From assembly GCF_039655865.1 (NCBI RefSeq), contig NZ_JBBYXL010000003.1, forward strand, positions 372,001 to 436,000: a stretch of DNA of 64,000 bases, given 5' to 3'. This document shows, piece after piece, positions 1 to 8,658 of the stretch. Numbering within the stretch: the stretch's first letter is position 1; each line of letters begins with the position of its first letter. The stretch comes from Prosthecobacter sp. SYSU 5D2 (lineage in GTDB: Bacteria > Verrucomicrobiota > Verrucomicrobiia > Verrucomicrobiales > Verrucomicrobiaceae). The translations under genes and the position numbers were made by a program. Below the pieces are notes generated by a model. The model was not told the DNA's origin. It did no database searches and saw nothing but the letters and a program-made list of their open reading frames with translations.

Positions 1-223
1 TCTCTGGGCCGGTGAAGTCCGTGCGTGGATCGAACCCGATGCCTTTAAACACCTCCGCGTAATAGCGTGTGCCGAGGTAGGCAGTGACGAGAGTGTGCTG
101 GAGCTGGCGATGAATCCATGCCTGGCGGCGGTCTTCTGAATAAGCGGAGGTCCGCCGGAGGAAGGAATGGCAGGTCCACCAGCCATGAAGCTGAGCCAGG
201 CGGCGGATGGACTTTTTATGCAT
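1..223 (-). CDS. CapK/phenylacetate-CoA ligase-like protein, N-terminal part (runs off window)
   Basis: The minus strand opens with ATG at 223 and stays open to the window edge, giving 74 residues. The start overlaps the stop of the PHP gene by eight bases, which suggests translational coupling. The visible part is an arginine-rich amphipathic N-terminus followed by YYAEVFKGIGFDP and an acidic-Phe stretch. This resembles the start of CapK/PaaK-type adenylate-forming proteins, where a tyrosine pair and 'GxDP..DF' precede the ATP-binding domain. Such proteins occur in capsule and exopolysaccharide loci, but their substrates are mostly unknown. The catalytic part lies outside the window, so the family call rests on the N-terminus only. 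Confidence 0.5.
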   Translation of the reverse strand, partial: MHKKSIRRLAQLHGWWTCHSFLRRTSAYSEDRRQAWIHRQLQHTLVTAYLGTRYYAEVFKGIGFDPRTDFTGPE

Positions 224-1043
224 GGACGGCGGGATGCGTGACGAGCTCAGCCAGGGCATGGGGACTGCTGCCGTGACGGGCGTTCCAATACAGCCGGTAG
301 GCCTGTTTGGCCAGGGGAAGAAGCGGACGGGGAACGGCCAGGAAGCGTTTTACAGCATAGTATCCTGGAGCGTATCTGCGCTCCGCCGTGGTTGCAGACT
401 GGGGCCGGGAGAGGATGCGAAAGGGAGTCTGGCGGCGGAGCATGGCGCGGACGGTCTCCTCCGCCGTGGCTGTGGCGACGATCTCGTTCACACACTGGCC
501 GACATCCGCTTCATAATGGGCATCGCTGCCTCCAAAAAATGGCGGTGCCAGCTGTTCGTGAAGCTGGCGGGCCAGAAGATTGTCCGCGTGGCTGCCTTTG
601 GCATTGTGGATCTCGTAAGCGTCAGCGGCGGTCATTTGCGCCAAATCCAGGCCGCGTGGGCCTAACAAACCGTCTTTCAAACGATACGGATGGGGCACCA
701 GGACAAGACCGCCCTGGGCGTGGATCTCATCCATCACGTCCTGGGCATCCTGGGAGACGATGTCGCCATGAAGAAACAGGCCGATGAGATGGCAGCCGTT
801 AGATAGGGTGCGTTCCTCGCCAATGAGAATCTGGGTGGCGGAGTTCTTTTTGCGGAACCATTTTTGAAACTCAACGGCTCCCCCGGTGGTGTCGTGATCC
901 GTGATGGCAATGATATCCAGTTTTTGAAGAGCAGCCGCCTTTAGCAAGCCGTCGGGAGTGATCATACCATCACTGGAGGCGATGGTGTGACAGTGAAGCT
1001 CCGCACGGACCCGCTGGGAAGGTGATGGCTGAGAAAGCGACAT
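216..1043 (-). CDS. PHP-domain metal-dependent phosphoesterase
   Basis: 275 residues from the ATG at 1043; a GTG at 1079 would add twelve residues. The PHP metal-site motifs are present: HCH at residues 17-19, TDHD at 48-51, GEE near 76, VPHP near 117-119 and GSDAH at 172-176. PHP proteins hydrolyse phosphoesters with a trinuclear metal centre; this short form lacks a polymerase domain and resembles YciV/TrpH-like nucleotide or nucleoside-bisphosphate phosphatases. The substrate cannot be read from the sequence. It sits between the PEP-CTERM gene and the CapK-like gene on the same strand and overlaps the latter, so it may process a small phosphorylated molecule for envelope synthesis (inference). 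Confidence 0.85.
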   Translation of the reverse strand: MSLSQPSPSQRVRAELHCHTIASSDGMITPDGLLKAAALQKLDIIAITDHDTTGGAVEFQKWFRKKNSATQILIGEERTLSNGCHLIGLFLHGDIVSQDAQDVMDEIHAQGGLVLVPHPYRLKDGLLGPRGLDLAQMTAADAYEIHNAKGSHADNLLARQLHEQLAPPFFGGSDAHYEADVGQCVNEIVATATAEETVRAMLRRQTPFRILSRPQSATTAERRYAPGYYAVKRFLAVPRPLLPLAKQAYRLYWNARHGSSPHALAELVTHPAVHA

Positions 1044-1129
1044 GAACCCTGGAAACTTGGGAAGCGAAAGGGATGCCACCTTTGACTTGTCCGGGCTCGA
1101 ACTGCCAGCTGCCAGGTGAATGGCCGCAA

Positions 1130-1918
1130 TCAGCTCAGTTTGCGCCAGCGACGAAGCATGACGGCAAGGCCGAAGCAGCCAATCAGCAGGGCACCACCGG
1201 GCTCAGGCACCGGTGCGACGATGATGAGGGCGTCCTGATAATTGAAGGCATCACCTTCCGGGAAAAGGGTGTTGGCGATGTAGTAATCATTGACGACATC
1301 GTAGCTGGCGAAGAAACCGAGGCCGTCTTTGTCAGCCACATCCAGCAGGATGGACTGAAAGAGAGAGGAGCGGGCGAGGCCGGCTTCGCTGAGGTCCCCA
1401 GACCAGCGGTCTGCAAAGTCACCGAGGTCGGTGAAGTCCGTGTGGGTGGGCTTGCCATAAACCTCGGCGAGGAAATTCTGCACCGCGAACATGGAGTTGT
1501 AGAAGGTCTCATTATTGCCGTAGTGACCGGCATTTTCGCTGCCCTCCAGAAGTGCACCCGGGGTGGTGAGGGTGGCGATGGGCAGATACGTATCCAGCAC
1601 ATACTCCATGATGTTGATCTGCTTGCCCAGGGCAGCCTGTGCAGCCAGGGCATCTGGCGAGGTGGTGTAGTAGTCGTTGCGCTCGGTGTTCTGGCGGGTC
1701 CACGCATCCGTAAGGCTTAAGGCATCCCCGAGAAAACCATCTCCTGCAATGGGAGCAGGTGAGCCGTTTGGCTCCACGCAGAGCCACCAGTAATGCTGGT
1801 CATTGATGTCATAAACACCGATAAAGCCATCATTGTCCACGCCGTTGAAAGCCGTCTGGCTATGAGAGGCCGCCGTGAACGCCAAAAGAAAGCTGAAAAT
1901 CAGAATGCCAAACTTCAT
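1130..1918 (-). CDS. PEP-CTERM sorting-domain protein
   Basis: 262 residues. The N-terminus has a Sec signal peptide (Lys, then a hydrophobic core, Ala-x-Ser before Gln-Thr). The C-terminus carries the tripartite PEP-CTERM signal: VPEP at about 237-240, a hydrophobic segment at 241-255, and the basic tail RRWRK. This is the recognition sequence cleaved by exosortases, and an exosortase gene lies 1.3 kb upstream on the same strand. The central region is low in cysteine, rich in Asp/Asn/Ala/Leu, and not assigned to a domain. The product is expected to cross the inner membrane, be processed, and end up surface-associated or secreted. The gene has its own AT-rich upstream region of about 100 bp, so it may be transcribed separately from the genes before it. 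Confidence 0.9.
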   Translation of the reverse strand: MKFGILIFSFLLAFTAASHSQTAFNGVDNDGFIGVYDINDQHYWWLCVEPNGSPAPIAGDGFLGDALSLTDAWTRQNTERNDYYTTSPDALAAQAALGKQINIMEYVLDTYLPIATLTTPGALLEGSENAGHYGNNETFYNSMFAVQNFLAEVYGKPTHTDFTDLGDFADRWSGDLSEAGLARSSLFQSILLDVADKDGLGFFASYDVVNDYYIANTLFPEGDAFNYQDALIIVAPVPEPGGALLIGCFGLAVMLRRWRKLS

Positions 1919-2022
1919 ACAGCCAAGTTTCTCATAAATTTCATAATAAATCTAGGGGATATTGATTAAATTTTAAGAAAGTTAATTTCGCTGTGCGGAT
2001 AATCAGGAATACTTTAATAAAT

Positions 2023-3189
2023 TCAAGCACCAATCACAACAGGCTTGTGAACTTTTTGAAGAAGGGTCTGCCGCCACGACATGGTCCAGACTTCCAGCCG
2101 GGGGCCGATTAGGATCAGGATGGCCATGACGATGGAGAATTCGATGAGCGTGTGCCACAGGGGGTAGCGATTGACCAGGCTTCCCCAGTGCATGTCCACA
2201 AAGTGGTCCAGCAGGAGCAGGAGCTGCATGTGCAGGATGTAGCAAGGGTAGCTGAACTTGCCAAGCCAGCGGCAGACCGGCGTGGCCCAGGCACGGGCGG
2301 AGAGGCGGGTGTAGCGCCCACCCAGGAGAAAAAGCATGAGACCAGGAATGGCACTCCACCCGGCCAGATGAACGGCCCAGGTAGGGTATTCTTTAAACTT
2401 GAGGATAATGAGCAGGCTCTCCGACAGGATACACAGGACGATGGAGGCGATCCAGGTGCGGCGGGAGATTTGCAAACGGGGGCTGCCCCAATGAGCGGCC
2501 AGCCAGGCTCCGCAGACCCAGACAGGGAGCAGCACGGAGACGATCCAGACACCCTGGACAAAAGCGCTGGACTCGAGGAGATGAAGCCCTTTCCAGAGGA
2601 TCATGATCGTGGCGGCCACCAGAAGGACGGAGAAGATGGAGAGGGCCGCGGCAAGGCTGGCACGGCCCCGAGCAAAGAAGAGGGCCACGGGCCAGATGGC
2701 ATAATAGATCATTTCACAACTGAGGCTCCATGAGGTCTCATAGGCCGGGAACGGGGTGGTGAGGATCTGGAGGCTAAAGAGCGTGGCGGCGAATTCGCGC
2801 TTGGGAGCGGGATTGTAACTGCCGCCGAAGGCCTCATGCAGCAGCCAGGCCGCCACGGCAAGGGCCAGGCCCAGCAGAAAAAGCGGGTAGATGCGGGTGA
2901 TGCGCGCCAGGGCATACCGGCCGAATGAAAAGTCCCCGGCGGCGATGCTGCGGGAGATGGACTGGTGAATGCAAAAGCCTGAAATCATGAAAAAGCACCA
3001 GACCAAAAAGCTGCCATGCCCCAGGCTGGCACGCGCCCAGCGCCAGATTTCAGGGCTGCTGGCATAACTCCAGCCATAGGCATGGGCCACGGCCAGGTCA
3101 AAGGCGTGGGTGAAGACAATGAGCAGAGCTGCAATGCCACGCATGGCATCAATCATCAGCTCTGTGTCCCTGTCCAGTCTGCGGGTCAT
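2023..3189 (-). CDS. Acyltransferase 3 family (OafA/NodX-like) membrane O-acyltransferase
   Basis: 388 residues with about ten predicted membrane segments. The family signature is at the N-terminus: MRGIAALLIVFTHAF, with Arg17 and His28 at the positions conserved in acyltransferase 3 proteins. These enzymes transfer acetyl or other acyl groups across the inner membrane onto sugars of lipopolysaccharide, capsule or peptidoglycan. The gene follows the exosortase gene by seven bases on the same strand, so it is likely cotranscribed and probably decorates the local polysaccharide. There is no C-terminal SGNH domain, so this is the membrane-only type. The acyl group and the sugar position are unknown. 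Confidence 0.9.
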   Translation of the reverse strand: MTRRLDRDTELMIDAMRGIAALLIVFTHAFDLAVAHAYGWSYASSPEIWRWARASLGHGSFLVWCFFMISGFCIHQSISRSIAAGDFSFGRYALARITRIYPLFLLGLALAVAAWLLHEAFGGSYNPAPKREFAATLFSLQILTTPFPAYETSWSLSCEMIYYAIWPVALFFARGRASLAAALSIFSVLLVAATIMILWKGLHLLESSAFVQGVWIVSVLLPVWVCGAWLAAHWGSPRLQISRRTWIASIVLCILSESLLIILKFKEYPTWAVHLAGWSAIPGLMLFLLGGRYTRLSARAWATPVCRWLGKFSYPCYILHMQLLLLLDHFVDMHWGSLVNRYPLWHTLIEFSIVMAILILIGPRLEVWTMSWRQTLLQKVHKPVVIGA

Positions 3190-3196
3190 GAGGTAT

Positions 3197-4894
3197 TTAA
3201 TGAGCGGGCCGGCCTTCCGTCATGAAAGAAGTTTGAAAGCGGGGTGTCAGATTTTTGATCAGCGTGAGGATGACCTCCATGGTTTCTTCTGAACTCCGGC
3301 GGCGCTGGCCGGTTTCTGCCGGATCGAAATTTTCTGTGACCCAGGCGGTGACGCTGGGGTAGGCCCAGCGGTGATTGACGTTGCGGGTGATGTTGTCCCA
3401 ACTGCTGAGCCAGACCCGTGTGGCATTGTGGGGAGTGGTGACATCTGTGCCGACAAACCAGTAAACATAGTGCGCACGCAGGGGTTTGCGGCTGCCGTCA
3501 GGGGCCACCCAGATGCGCTCGATGTGGAGGTCCTTTACCTCCAGGATGCGGCCGGGGAAGATCTCCACAGGAATGACACGGGACTCCAGCAGCGTCCAGC
3601 CCTGTCCGTCCAGGCAGACTTCGGGACGGTGGATGCTTCGGCGCTCGGCACCGGACAGCACGAGGGTGACGTTGGCCACATCCCGCATGTCTGGGGAGGA
3701 TAGTGTGCGGTAGCGCTTTTTAACGATCTGAGTATCGGCAGGCAGAAGCTCTTTTTCGACTTTGTCAGGCTCTTCGGCATCGCCCACGAAGCGGCCAATG
3801 CCAGTGGGGAGTTCCATGACCACCCCGGCCTGGCTGCCCGCAGTGACTTCGGGCGAAAGGCGGCAGCCGGCGATGGCAGCCAGGACCAGGGCAGCCATGA
3901 CCCAGGGGCGTAAAACAAAAGCAGCGGAGAGAGGCTGAGCAGCCTTTCCCGCAAGCAATGACTCACGAGGCTGATCCGGACCGGCGAAGCGGTTCAGGAG
4001 GACTGCGACGGTCTGCAATCCCAAAAGGGCGACGAGATAAACGGCGATGCCGGAGACAAAGTGGAAGGTGGAAACTTCCTTGTCCTCATTACCGACCGCG
4101 AAGTCCTGGCCAAAAACCACGGAGCCGCCTAACAAAATAAAGATGCGCGCCATGTTGGCGATGATGGCCAAAGGCAGGCTGCACGCGAAAATAACCAGGC
4201 GACGCCACAAGGTTCTTTGGCTGAAGTAACCGAAAAGAGCCGAAACCATCAGCAAGGCAAAGAGGGACCGCATGCCACTGCATGGACCGTCCACTTTCAG
4301 GCTGAAAAGCTGCCCCAAGGCATGGCCGGAAGCGGCATCAGGTGCTGAGGTCAGAGCAGTGCCGTCGCGGATGGTATCCACCTGGATGAAGTTCAGAACC
4401 ATGGAGACACTTTCCACCATCAGGACCCGCAGGCGGTAGCCGACACTTTCTTCCAAAAAGACCAGAGGCCAGGTGAAGCCGAGCATGAGCCAGGCAAAGA
4501 ACAAACGCTTCGAGTGCCCCACGCCCCAAATCCACAAGACGACACCTGCCACAAACCACTGGATGCCAAAGGCCCCGAAGTAATAGTTATTGGCCTTGTA
4601 TCCCGCGTAGTAAAACAGCATGGCCACCACCATGATCAGCAGTCCCCAGGCACTGCCTCTGGCCGGCAGCGCGGCCAAGGCCGCGCGCTGACGCCACACC
4701 AGCCAGCCCGCGATGAACGGAGCCAGGAAACCGTGCTCCCAGGTAGGGTCCAGCCAGCGGATGACCAGTTCCCTCCCGATGGTGAGACGGAATTCGCCAT
4801 ACCCTGCGGCATACGGCTGCCAGCCGACGAGCAGCAGCAGGGCAATGCCACAGAGGGCGAGCGGCCACCCATGGCTTTTGAATAAGGCGGTCAT
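3197..4894 (-). CDS. Exosortase fused to an EpsI (DUF3485) domain
   Basis: 565 residues. Residues 1-300 are a polytopic exosortase with the three catalytic residues in context: Cys205 in DGPCSGMRS, Arg250 in [10 protein letters not shown], and His278 in STFHFVSG. After a linker and a membrane segment (about 330-343), residues 345-565 form the EpsI domain, with [12 protein letters not shown] at 422-433. Exosortases cleave PEP-CTERM proteins at the inner membrane in a transpeptidase-like reaction, and EpsI is often a separate neighbouring protein; here both are one chain. The gene overlaps the upstream glycosyltransferase by an ATGA and shares its block with a PEP-CTERM protein, its likely substrate. 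The link to exopolysaccharide export is inferred from context. Confidence 0.92.
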   Translation of the reverse strand: MTALFKSHGWPLALCGIALLLLVGWQPYAAGYGEFRLTIGRELVIRWLDPTWEHGFLAPFIAGWLVWRQRAALAALPARGSAWGLLIMVVAMLFYYAGYKANNYYFGAFGIQWFVAGVVLWIWGVGHSKRLFFAWLMLGFTWPLVFLEESVGYRLRVLMVESVSMVLNFIQVDTIRDGTALTSAPDAASGHALGQLFSLKVDGPCSGMRSLFALLMVSALFGYFSQRTLWRRLVIFACSLPLAIIANMARIFILLGGSVVFGQDFAVGNEDKEVSTFHFVSGIAVYLVALLGLQTVAVLLNRFAGPDQPRESLLAGKAAQPLSAAFVLRPWVMAALVLAAIAGCRLSPEVTAGSQAGVVMELPTGIGRFVGDAEEPDKVEKELLPADTQIVKKRYRTLSSPDMRDVANVTLVLSGAERRSIHRPEVCLDGQGWTLLESRVIPVEIFPGRILEVKDLHIERIWVAPDGSRKPLRAHYVYWFVGTDVTTPHNATRVWLSSWDNITRNVNHRWAYPSVTAWVTENFDPAETGQRRRSSEETMEVILTLIKNLTPRFQTSFMTEGRPAH

Positions 4895-5958
4895 GATTGC
4901 AGCAACTCCATATAGATTTTTTGCAGCCCCTGCCAGTGGGCTTTCCAGGTGAATTCTGCGGCCCGCTCCAGCCCGGCGGAGATCTTTTGCTGGCGCAAAG
5001 ACGGGTCCGTGAGGATTTGCAGGCAGAGCGCGGCAGCCTGGGCGGCATCGGCCGGGTCGAAACCGAGACCTGCCTCTCCCGCCACTTCCGGCAGACTGGT
5101 GGCCAGGCTGTGGACAACAGGGCAGCCGGCGTGCATGGCCTCCAAAACGGGCAGGCCAAATCCTTCGTGAGTGGAAGGAACCAGGGTCAGGGCCGCCGTT
5201 GCATAGGCAGCCGCCAGGGCGGCATCGGAGACGCCCCCCAGCTCATGCAGGTCCGCATGCTGGCGGATTTCGGAAGCGAGGGATTCGTCCAGCCGGTCGC
5301 CTGCCCGCACCAAGGTGGCACGATGACCTTGCGCCGCCAGATGCCGGGCCAGAGGTGGCAGCAGAGCGAGATTTTTTCGCGGCCGTGAACTGCCGACGGT
5401 GAGGATGAAAGGCGGGAGTCCGCTGAGATGCTGGCGCATGCTTTCCTCCGGTGCGGGGAGGGTGGAGGTGCCGTTGGGAAGGACGTGGAGTTTTTCCTCC
5501 GGAATGTGCAGCAGCCGCCTGACCTCTGACCGGGTATGCTGCGAGACACAGACCACCCTGTCCGCCAGCGCCACGTTGGCCACGGTCCTTGCAAACCGTA
5601 CCTGCTGGGACGCGGTGAGACCTGAGTGTTCCGTCAAGGGAATGAGATCATGCACGGTGATGACGGTTTTGACGCCAGGAGGAACCTTTTTTAAAAGGTC
5701 CGCAAAACTGTGATCCAGCAAATGCATGACCCCCGCTTTCACCTTGGAACGGATCAACTTGGGATAGGCAAAGCGGCGCACCCACAGGCGCACCCAACGC
5801 GGGCTGGCGGGAGATTCCACCGGCACCTCAGGAAACAAGGACCGGACATCTGCATCCCCGGCAGACTCAAGAAGGAGAGCCTGCCAATACCGGTTCATGC
5901 TGATCCAGCCCATGCAGGGATGAGCCGGGGCCAGATGAATGCGCGGTGCGGAGGTCAT
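4891..5958 (-). CDS. Glycosyltransferase family 4 (GT-B)
   Basis: 355 residues with GT-B architecture. HDLIPL at 103-108 and [11 protein letters not shown] at 136-146 mark the end of the N-terminal Rossmann half. [10 protein letters not shown] (188-197) begins the nucleotide-sugar-binding half, and EGFGLPVLE at 265-273 is the EX7E-type GT4 signature. These retaining enzymes transfer a sugar from an NDP donor onto a lipid-linked or LPS acceptor in the cytoplasm. It overlaps its neighbours on both sides by four bases (ATGA), so it is translationally coupled to the next glycosyltransferase and the exosortase. Sugar and linkage cannot be told from the sequence. Confidence 0.92.
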   Translation of the reverse strand: MTSAPRIHLAPAHPCMGWISMNRYWQALLLESAGDADVRSLFPEVPVESPASPRWVRLWVRRFAYPKLIRSKVKAGVMHLLDHSFADLLKKVPPGVKTVITVHDLIPLTEHSGLTASQQVRFARTVANVALADRVVCVSQHTRSEVRRLLHIPEEKLHVLPNGTSTLPAPEESMRQHLSGLPPFILTVGSSRPRKNLALLPPLARHLAAQGHRATLVRAGDRLDESLASEIRQHADLHELGGVSDAALAAAYATAALTLVPSTHEGFGLPVLEAMHAGCPVVHSLATSLPEVAGEAGLGFDPADAAQAAALCLQILTDPSLRQQKISAGLERAAEFTWKAHWQGLQKIYMELLQS

Positions 5959-7148
5959 GCGCGGGCTTGAAGAAGGCCGGTATAAATTTCATCCAGGCGG
6001 GCAGCATAAGCTGCGGCATTCAGGCTGCTGGCCGGACCCGGTTTCATGGAGTGCCTGCCGGAACGCAGAAAGTCTGCAAGGCAGGCATCCACCCCTTCCT
6101 GGTCCCAAGGCAGCAAACATCCGTTTATACCCTCTTTTAGATACATTTCATGTCCGTCATAAGGAGTGATGAGAAGCGGCAGTCCGCAGGCGGAAGCCTC
6201 CAGTGCGACGAGGGAAAAGGTCTCATACCGCGAAGGAAAGAGAAAGGCGTCTGAGGCCGCGTACCAGCTTTCCACATCCGTGACTGGAGGCACAAGTTGA
6301 ATCCAGTCACGCCAGCCAGGCACCAGTTCATTCAACTGGGGAATGAGGGACTGCTGTGCCCGGTCCCCTGCCCCGACGACGAGAAAGCGCAGATTCAGGC
6401 CGCATTCCTTACGGGCCATTTCCCGGCATGCACGGATGGCGCGAGCGGCTGGCCAAAGGCCTTTGCGGTGGTAATGGCCGGTGCTGACAAAGATGAAGAT
6501 GTAATCCCGGTCATCTGCCTGAAGCCGGGTGCGTAGCGCGGCCCGGTGAAGCGGCCGGACGGAAAGATTGAAGCGTTTTTCATCCAATAAGTTAGGCAAC
6601 ACCAGAACTGATTTGTCCGGAGAGAGCTGGGGGCGGACGCGTTTGGCCAGGCCCTCGGAGACAGGTAGAAGGATGCGCCAGCGTTTCGAGCTCAGGGCCA
6701 CCGTTTCCTGGATGAAGCCGATGACCGTGTGCAGAATCTTGAGGCGGTCTTTAAAAGAATGGGACAGCTCATGCACCTGAAGGCCGATCCAGGTCCGGTT
6801 GTGAAAATGCAGAGACATGACATCCGCGCCTGGAATGTCCGGCCCGCTGGTGTGGACGATGTCTTCATTATGACCACGCCATCGGCGGATGGTGAGCAGG
6901 CAGAAGGCCGCCAGCCAAAACCACAATGGCTCCAGCAGACGGAGCCAGCGTGCGCGCGGCAGCAGCCGCACTTTGACCCGCGGGTCCAGCGCCTCATCAT
7001 GGTGCAGGCACCAAAGCTCCATCTGCCAGCCTTTCTCCAGAAGAAAAGGAAGAGCCAGGCAAAGGCTCTGCGCGGTGGGCCGGCTGGCGCGAAAAGCGGG
7101 GTCCATCCAGAGGAGTTTTCGCCCGTGCGGCTGTGAGGGGGGTGCCAT
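5955..7148 (-). CDS. Glycosyltransferase family 4, LPS-core-like
   Basis: 397 residues. VSTGHYHRKGLWPA near 221-234 is similar to the WaaG-type 'GSxFxRKGxDR' donor-site segment, and YETFSLVALEA at 308-318 is the GT4 EX7E region. The product therefore resembles LPS core glucosyl- or heptosyl-type GT4 enzymes more than O-antigen ones. It is coupled to the preceding methyltransferase gene by TGATG and to the next glycosyltransferase by ATGA. With the GT9 protein and heptose genes in the same block, a role in assembling an LPS core is the simplest reading. The exact donor is not determinable here. Confidence 0.9.
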   Translation of the reverse strand: MAPPSQPHGRKLLWMDPAFRASRPTAQSLCLALPFLLEKGWQMELWCLHHDEALDPRVKVRLLPRARWLRLLEPLWFWLAAFCLLTIRRWRGHNEDIVHTSGPDIPGADVMSLHFHNRTWIGLQVHELSHSFKDRLKILHTVIGFIQETVALSSKRWRILLPVSEGLAKRVRPQLSPDKSVLVLPNLLDEKRFNLSVRPLHRAALRTRLQADDRDYIFIFVSTGHYHRKGLWPAARAIRACREMARKECGLNLRFLVVGAGDRAQQSLIPQLNELVPGWRDWIQLVPPVTDVESWYAASDAFLFPSRYETFSLVALEASACGLPLLITPYDGHEMYLKEGINGCLLPWDQEGVDACLADFLRSGRHSMKPGPASSLNAAAYAARLDEIYTGLLQARA

Positions 7149-7846
7149 CAGGCTGCTTTTTGAAACACAGTCAACAGCCCATAAGGACGCAGGGCGCGGC
7201 GTTCCTTGGGAGACAGGTGGGTCTCTCCGTCCACCAACACCACAGGCACAAACATACCACGCACAGGCAGCCGGGCGCAGCTCAGCATCCGGTCCACGGT
7301 ATCCCGGGTGAGGAACCAGTCATGGGTGATCGTCTTCATGCCATAGGGGGCAAACAGGGCGGTCAGCTCCTCTTCGGTATAACCTTCCCGCATGTGGTCC
7401 GCATTGGGAAAGGGCTCCGGCGGCCGTGGCACGGTGATCACAGCAAATCCGCCGGGTTTGAGAATGCGGCACAGCTCAGCCGCTGCGCGTTCGTGATTCG
7501 TGATGTGCTCCAGCACCTGGGTGGAAAGGACAACGTCCACCGAAGCATCCGGCAAGGGGATATCCAGCAGCGATTCACGCATCGTGCGCACCTGCGGGAG
7601 GCGGCCGGCATTGGCCTGCAGACGGGCATAGTTCTCCTCATCGTATTCCAGGGCAATGGCTTCATCAAAACCCAGTTCAATGCAGCGGCGGACAAACTCA
7701 CCCGATCCCGCACCGCCATCAAAGAGGACTCCGCGCAGGGGTACATGAGCCAGGAGCGCCTGCTCGATCCGGGGCCATTCCACACGGTAGCGGATGGTGT
7801 TAAAGGTAAACAGCCAGCGGCGGGCCATGGAGCGGAGCAGCGACAT
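7148..7846 (-). CDS. Class I SAM-dependent methyltransferase
   Basis: 232 residues from the ATG at 7846, which overlaps the stop of the FkbM gene as TGATG; a longer frame from 7945 would run 100 bases into that gene and is not preferred. The SAM-binding loop DGGAGSGEF is at 43-51, the acidic ribose-binding residue follows in ALEYDEE, STQVLEHI is at 108-115, and KPGGFAVITVPRP at 130-142. This is the Methyltransf_11 layout. Small-molecule or sugar methylation is likely given the neighbouring glycosyltransferases, but the substrate is unknown. Confidence 0.88.
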   Translation of the reverse strand: MSLLRSMARRWLFTFNTIRYRVEWPRIEQALLAHVPLRGVLFDGGAGSGEFVRRCIELGFDEAIALEYDEENYARLQANAGRLPQVRTMRESLLDIPLPDASVDVVLSTQVLEHITNHERAAAELCRILKPGGFAVITVPRPPEPFPNADHMREGYTEEELTALFAPYGMKTITHDWFLTRDTVDRMLSCARLPVRGMFVPVVLVDGETHLSPKERRALRPYGLLTVFQKAA

Positions 7847-8658
7847 CAGGCTAAAGGATGAGTGAAGTAAAAATTGCCATCGGCAGGCCGTGCCTCCTGG
7901 TAACCGAGGCCGAGTATGAACTGCTGCAACTTTTCCCGGCTGCAACCAAATTCGCGGAGCTGATGGTCATAGGCCTCAACGATGAGGGCGGGTTTCTGCC
8001 GTTGCAGGAAGCCGGTCATGCCGTGCAGAGCCAGGAGTTCAGCTCCTTCGATGTCCATTTTCACGCAGTGGATACGCGGCTCGGGCCGTTGCTGACTCCA
8101 CCATTCATCCCAGACAATGACCGGCACCTGGATATCCCCCGTGGCACCGTCCGCAGCCAGACGGGAATGCCCGGTGTTGGTCTCATGCAAACAGAAGGGC
8201 AGGACGCCAGGGACATTGCCCACGGCAAGGCGGTTGACGATGACCCGACCTCTCAGACCGTTCAACTGCACGCTTTCCTCCAGCAGCGTGGCAATGGGCG
8301 GATTGGGCTCAAAGGCATGGACCGTGGCCCCTGGACGTCCGGTGGCCACCCGCAGGGTGAAGTAACCGACATTGGCACCAATGTCTGCAAACCCGCCGCC
8401 CGGCGGTACATGAGCGAGAATGAACGCCTCAGTCACCGGTTCAATGTTGCCAAACAGCTTCAGCCCCATGGAAATGAAGTCATTGCCCGGATTGACGCAC
8501 ATGGAAAAACCAGCCCGCACCTGAACCCGCGAGGAACGGCCCGCGAGCGCATCCCGCCAGGCGGGCCTGCGGAGGATGTTCCTGAGCATGAAGTCACGCC
8601 CCCGCACGAACGGCCAGACACGGGCAAGCGCCCAGTAAACCTGGAAAAAACGTCTCAT
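7846..8658 (-). CDS. FkbM-family methyltransferase
   Basis: 270 residues from the ATG at 8658, which overlaps the preceding stop as ATGA; the frame extends upstream to 8820 but would overlap the ligase gene heavily. FkbM hallmarks are DIGANVGYFT at 92-101, HAFEPNP at 114-120, and KMDIEGAE at 200-207. FkbM enzymes O-methylate sugars or polyketide hydroxyls, and in surface-polysaccharide loci they usually methylate glycan residues. The two flanking genes (O-antigen ligase/polymerase and a second methyltransferase) are coupled to it by overlaps. It is one of four FkbM genes in this window. Confidence 0.9.
   Translation of the reverse strand: MRRFFQVYWALARVWPFVRGRDFMLRNILRRPAWRDALAGRSSRVQVRAGFSMCVNPGNDFISMGLKLFGNIEPVTEAFILAHVPPGGGFADIGANVGYFTLRVATGRPGATVHAFEPNPPIATLLEESVQLNGLRGRVIVNRLAVGNVPGVLPFCLHETNTGHSRLAADGATGDIQVPVIVWDEWWSQQRPEPRIHCVKMDIEGAELLALHGMTGFLQRQKPALIVEAYDHQLREFGCSREKLQQFILGLGYQEARPADGNFYFTHPLA

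Noticed and set aside
7847-7945. Longer N-terminus for the methyltransferase at 7148
   Set aside because: It would overlap the FkbM gene by 100 bases and adds non-family residues; the TGATG overlap at 7846 gives a natural start.
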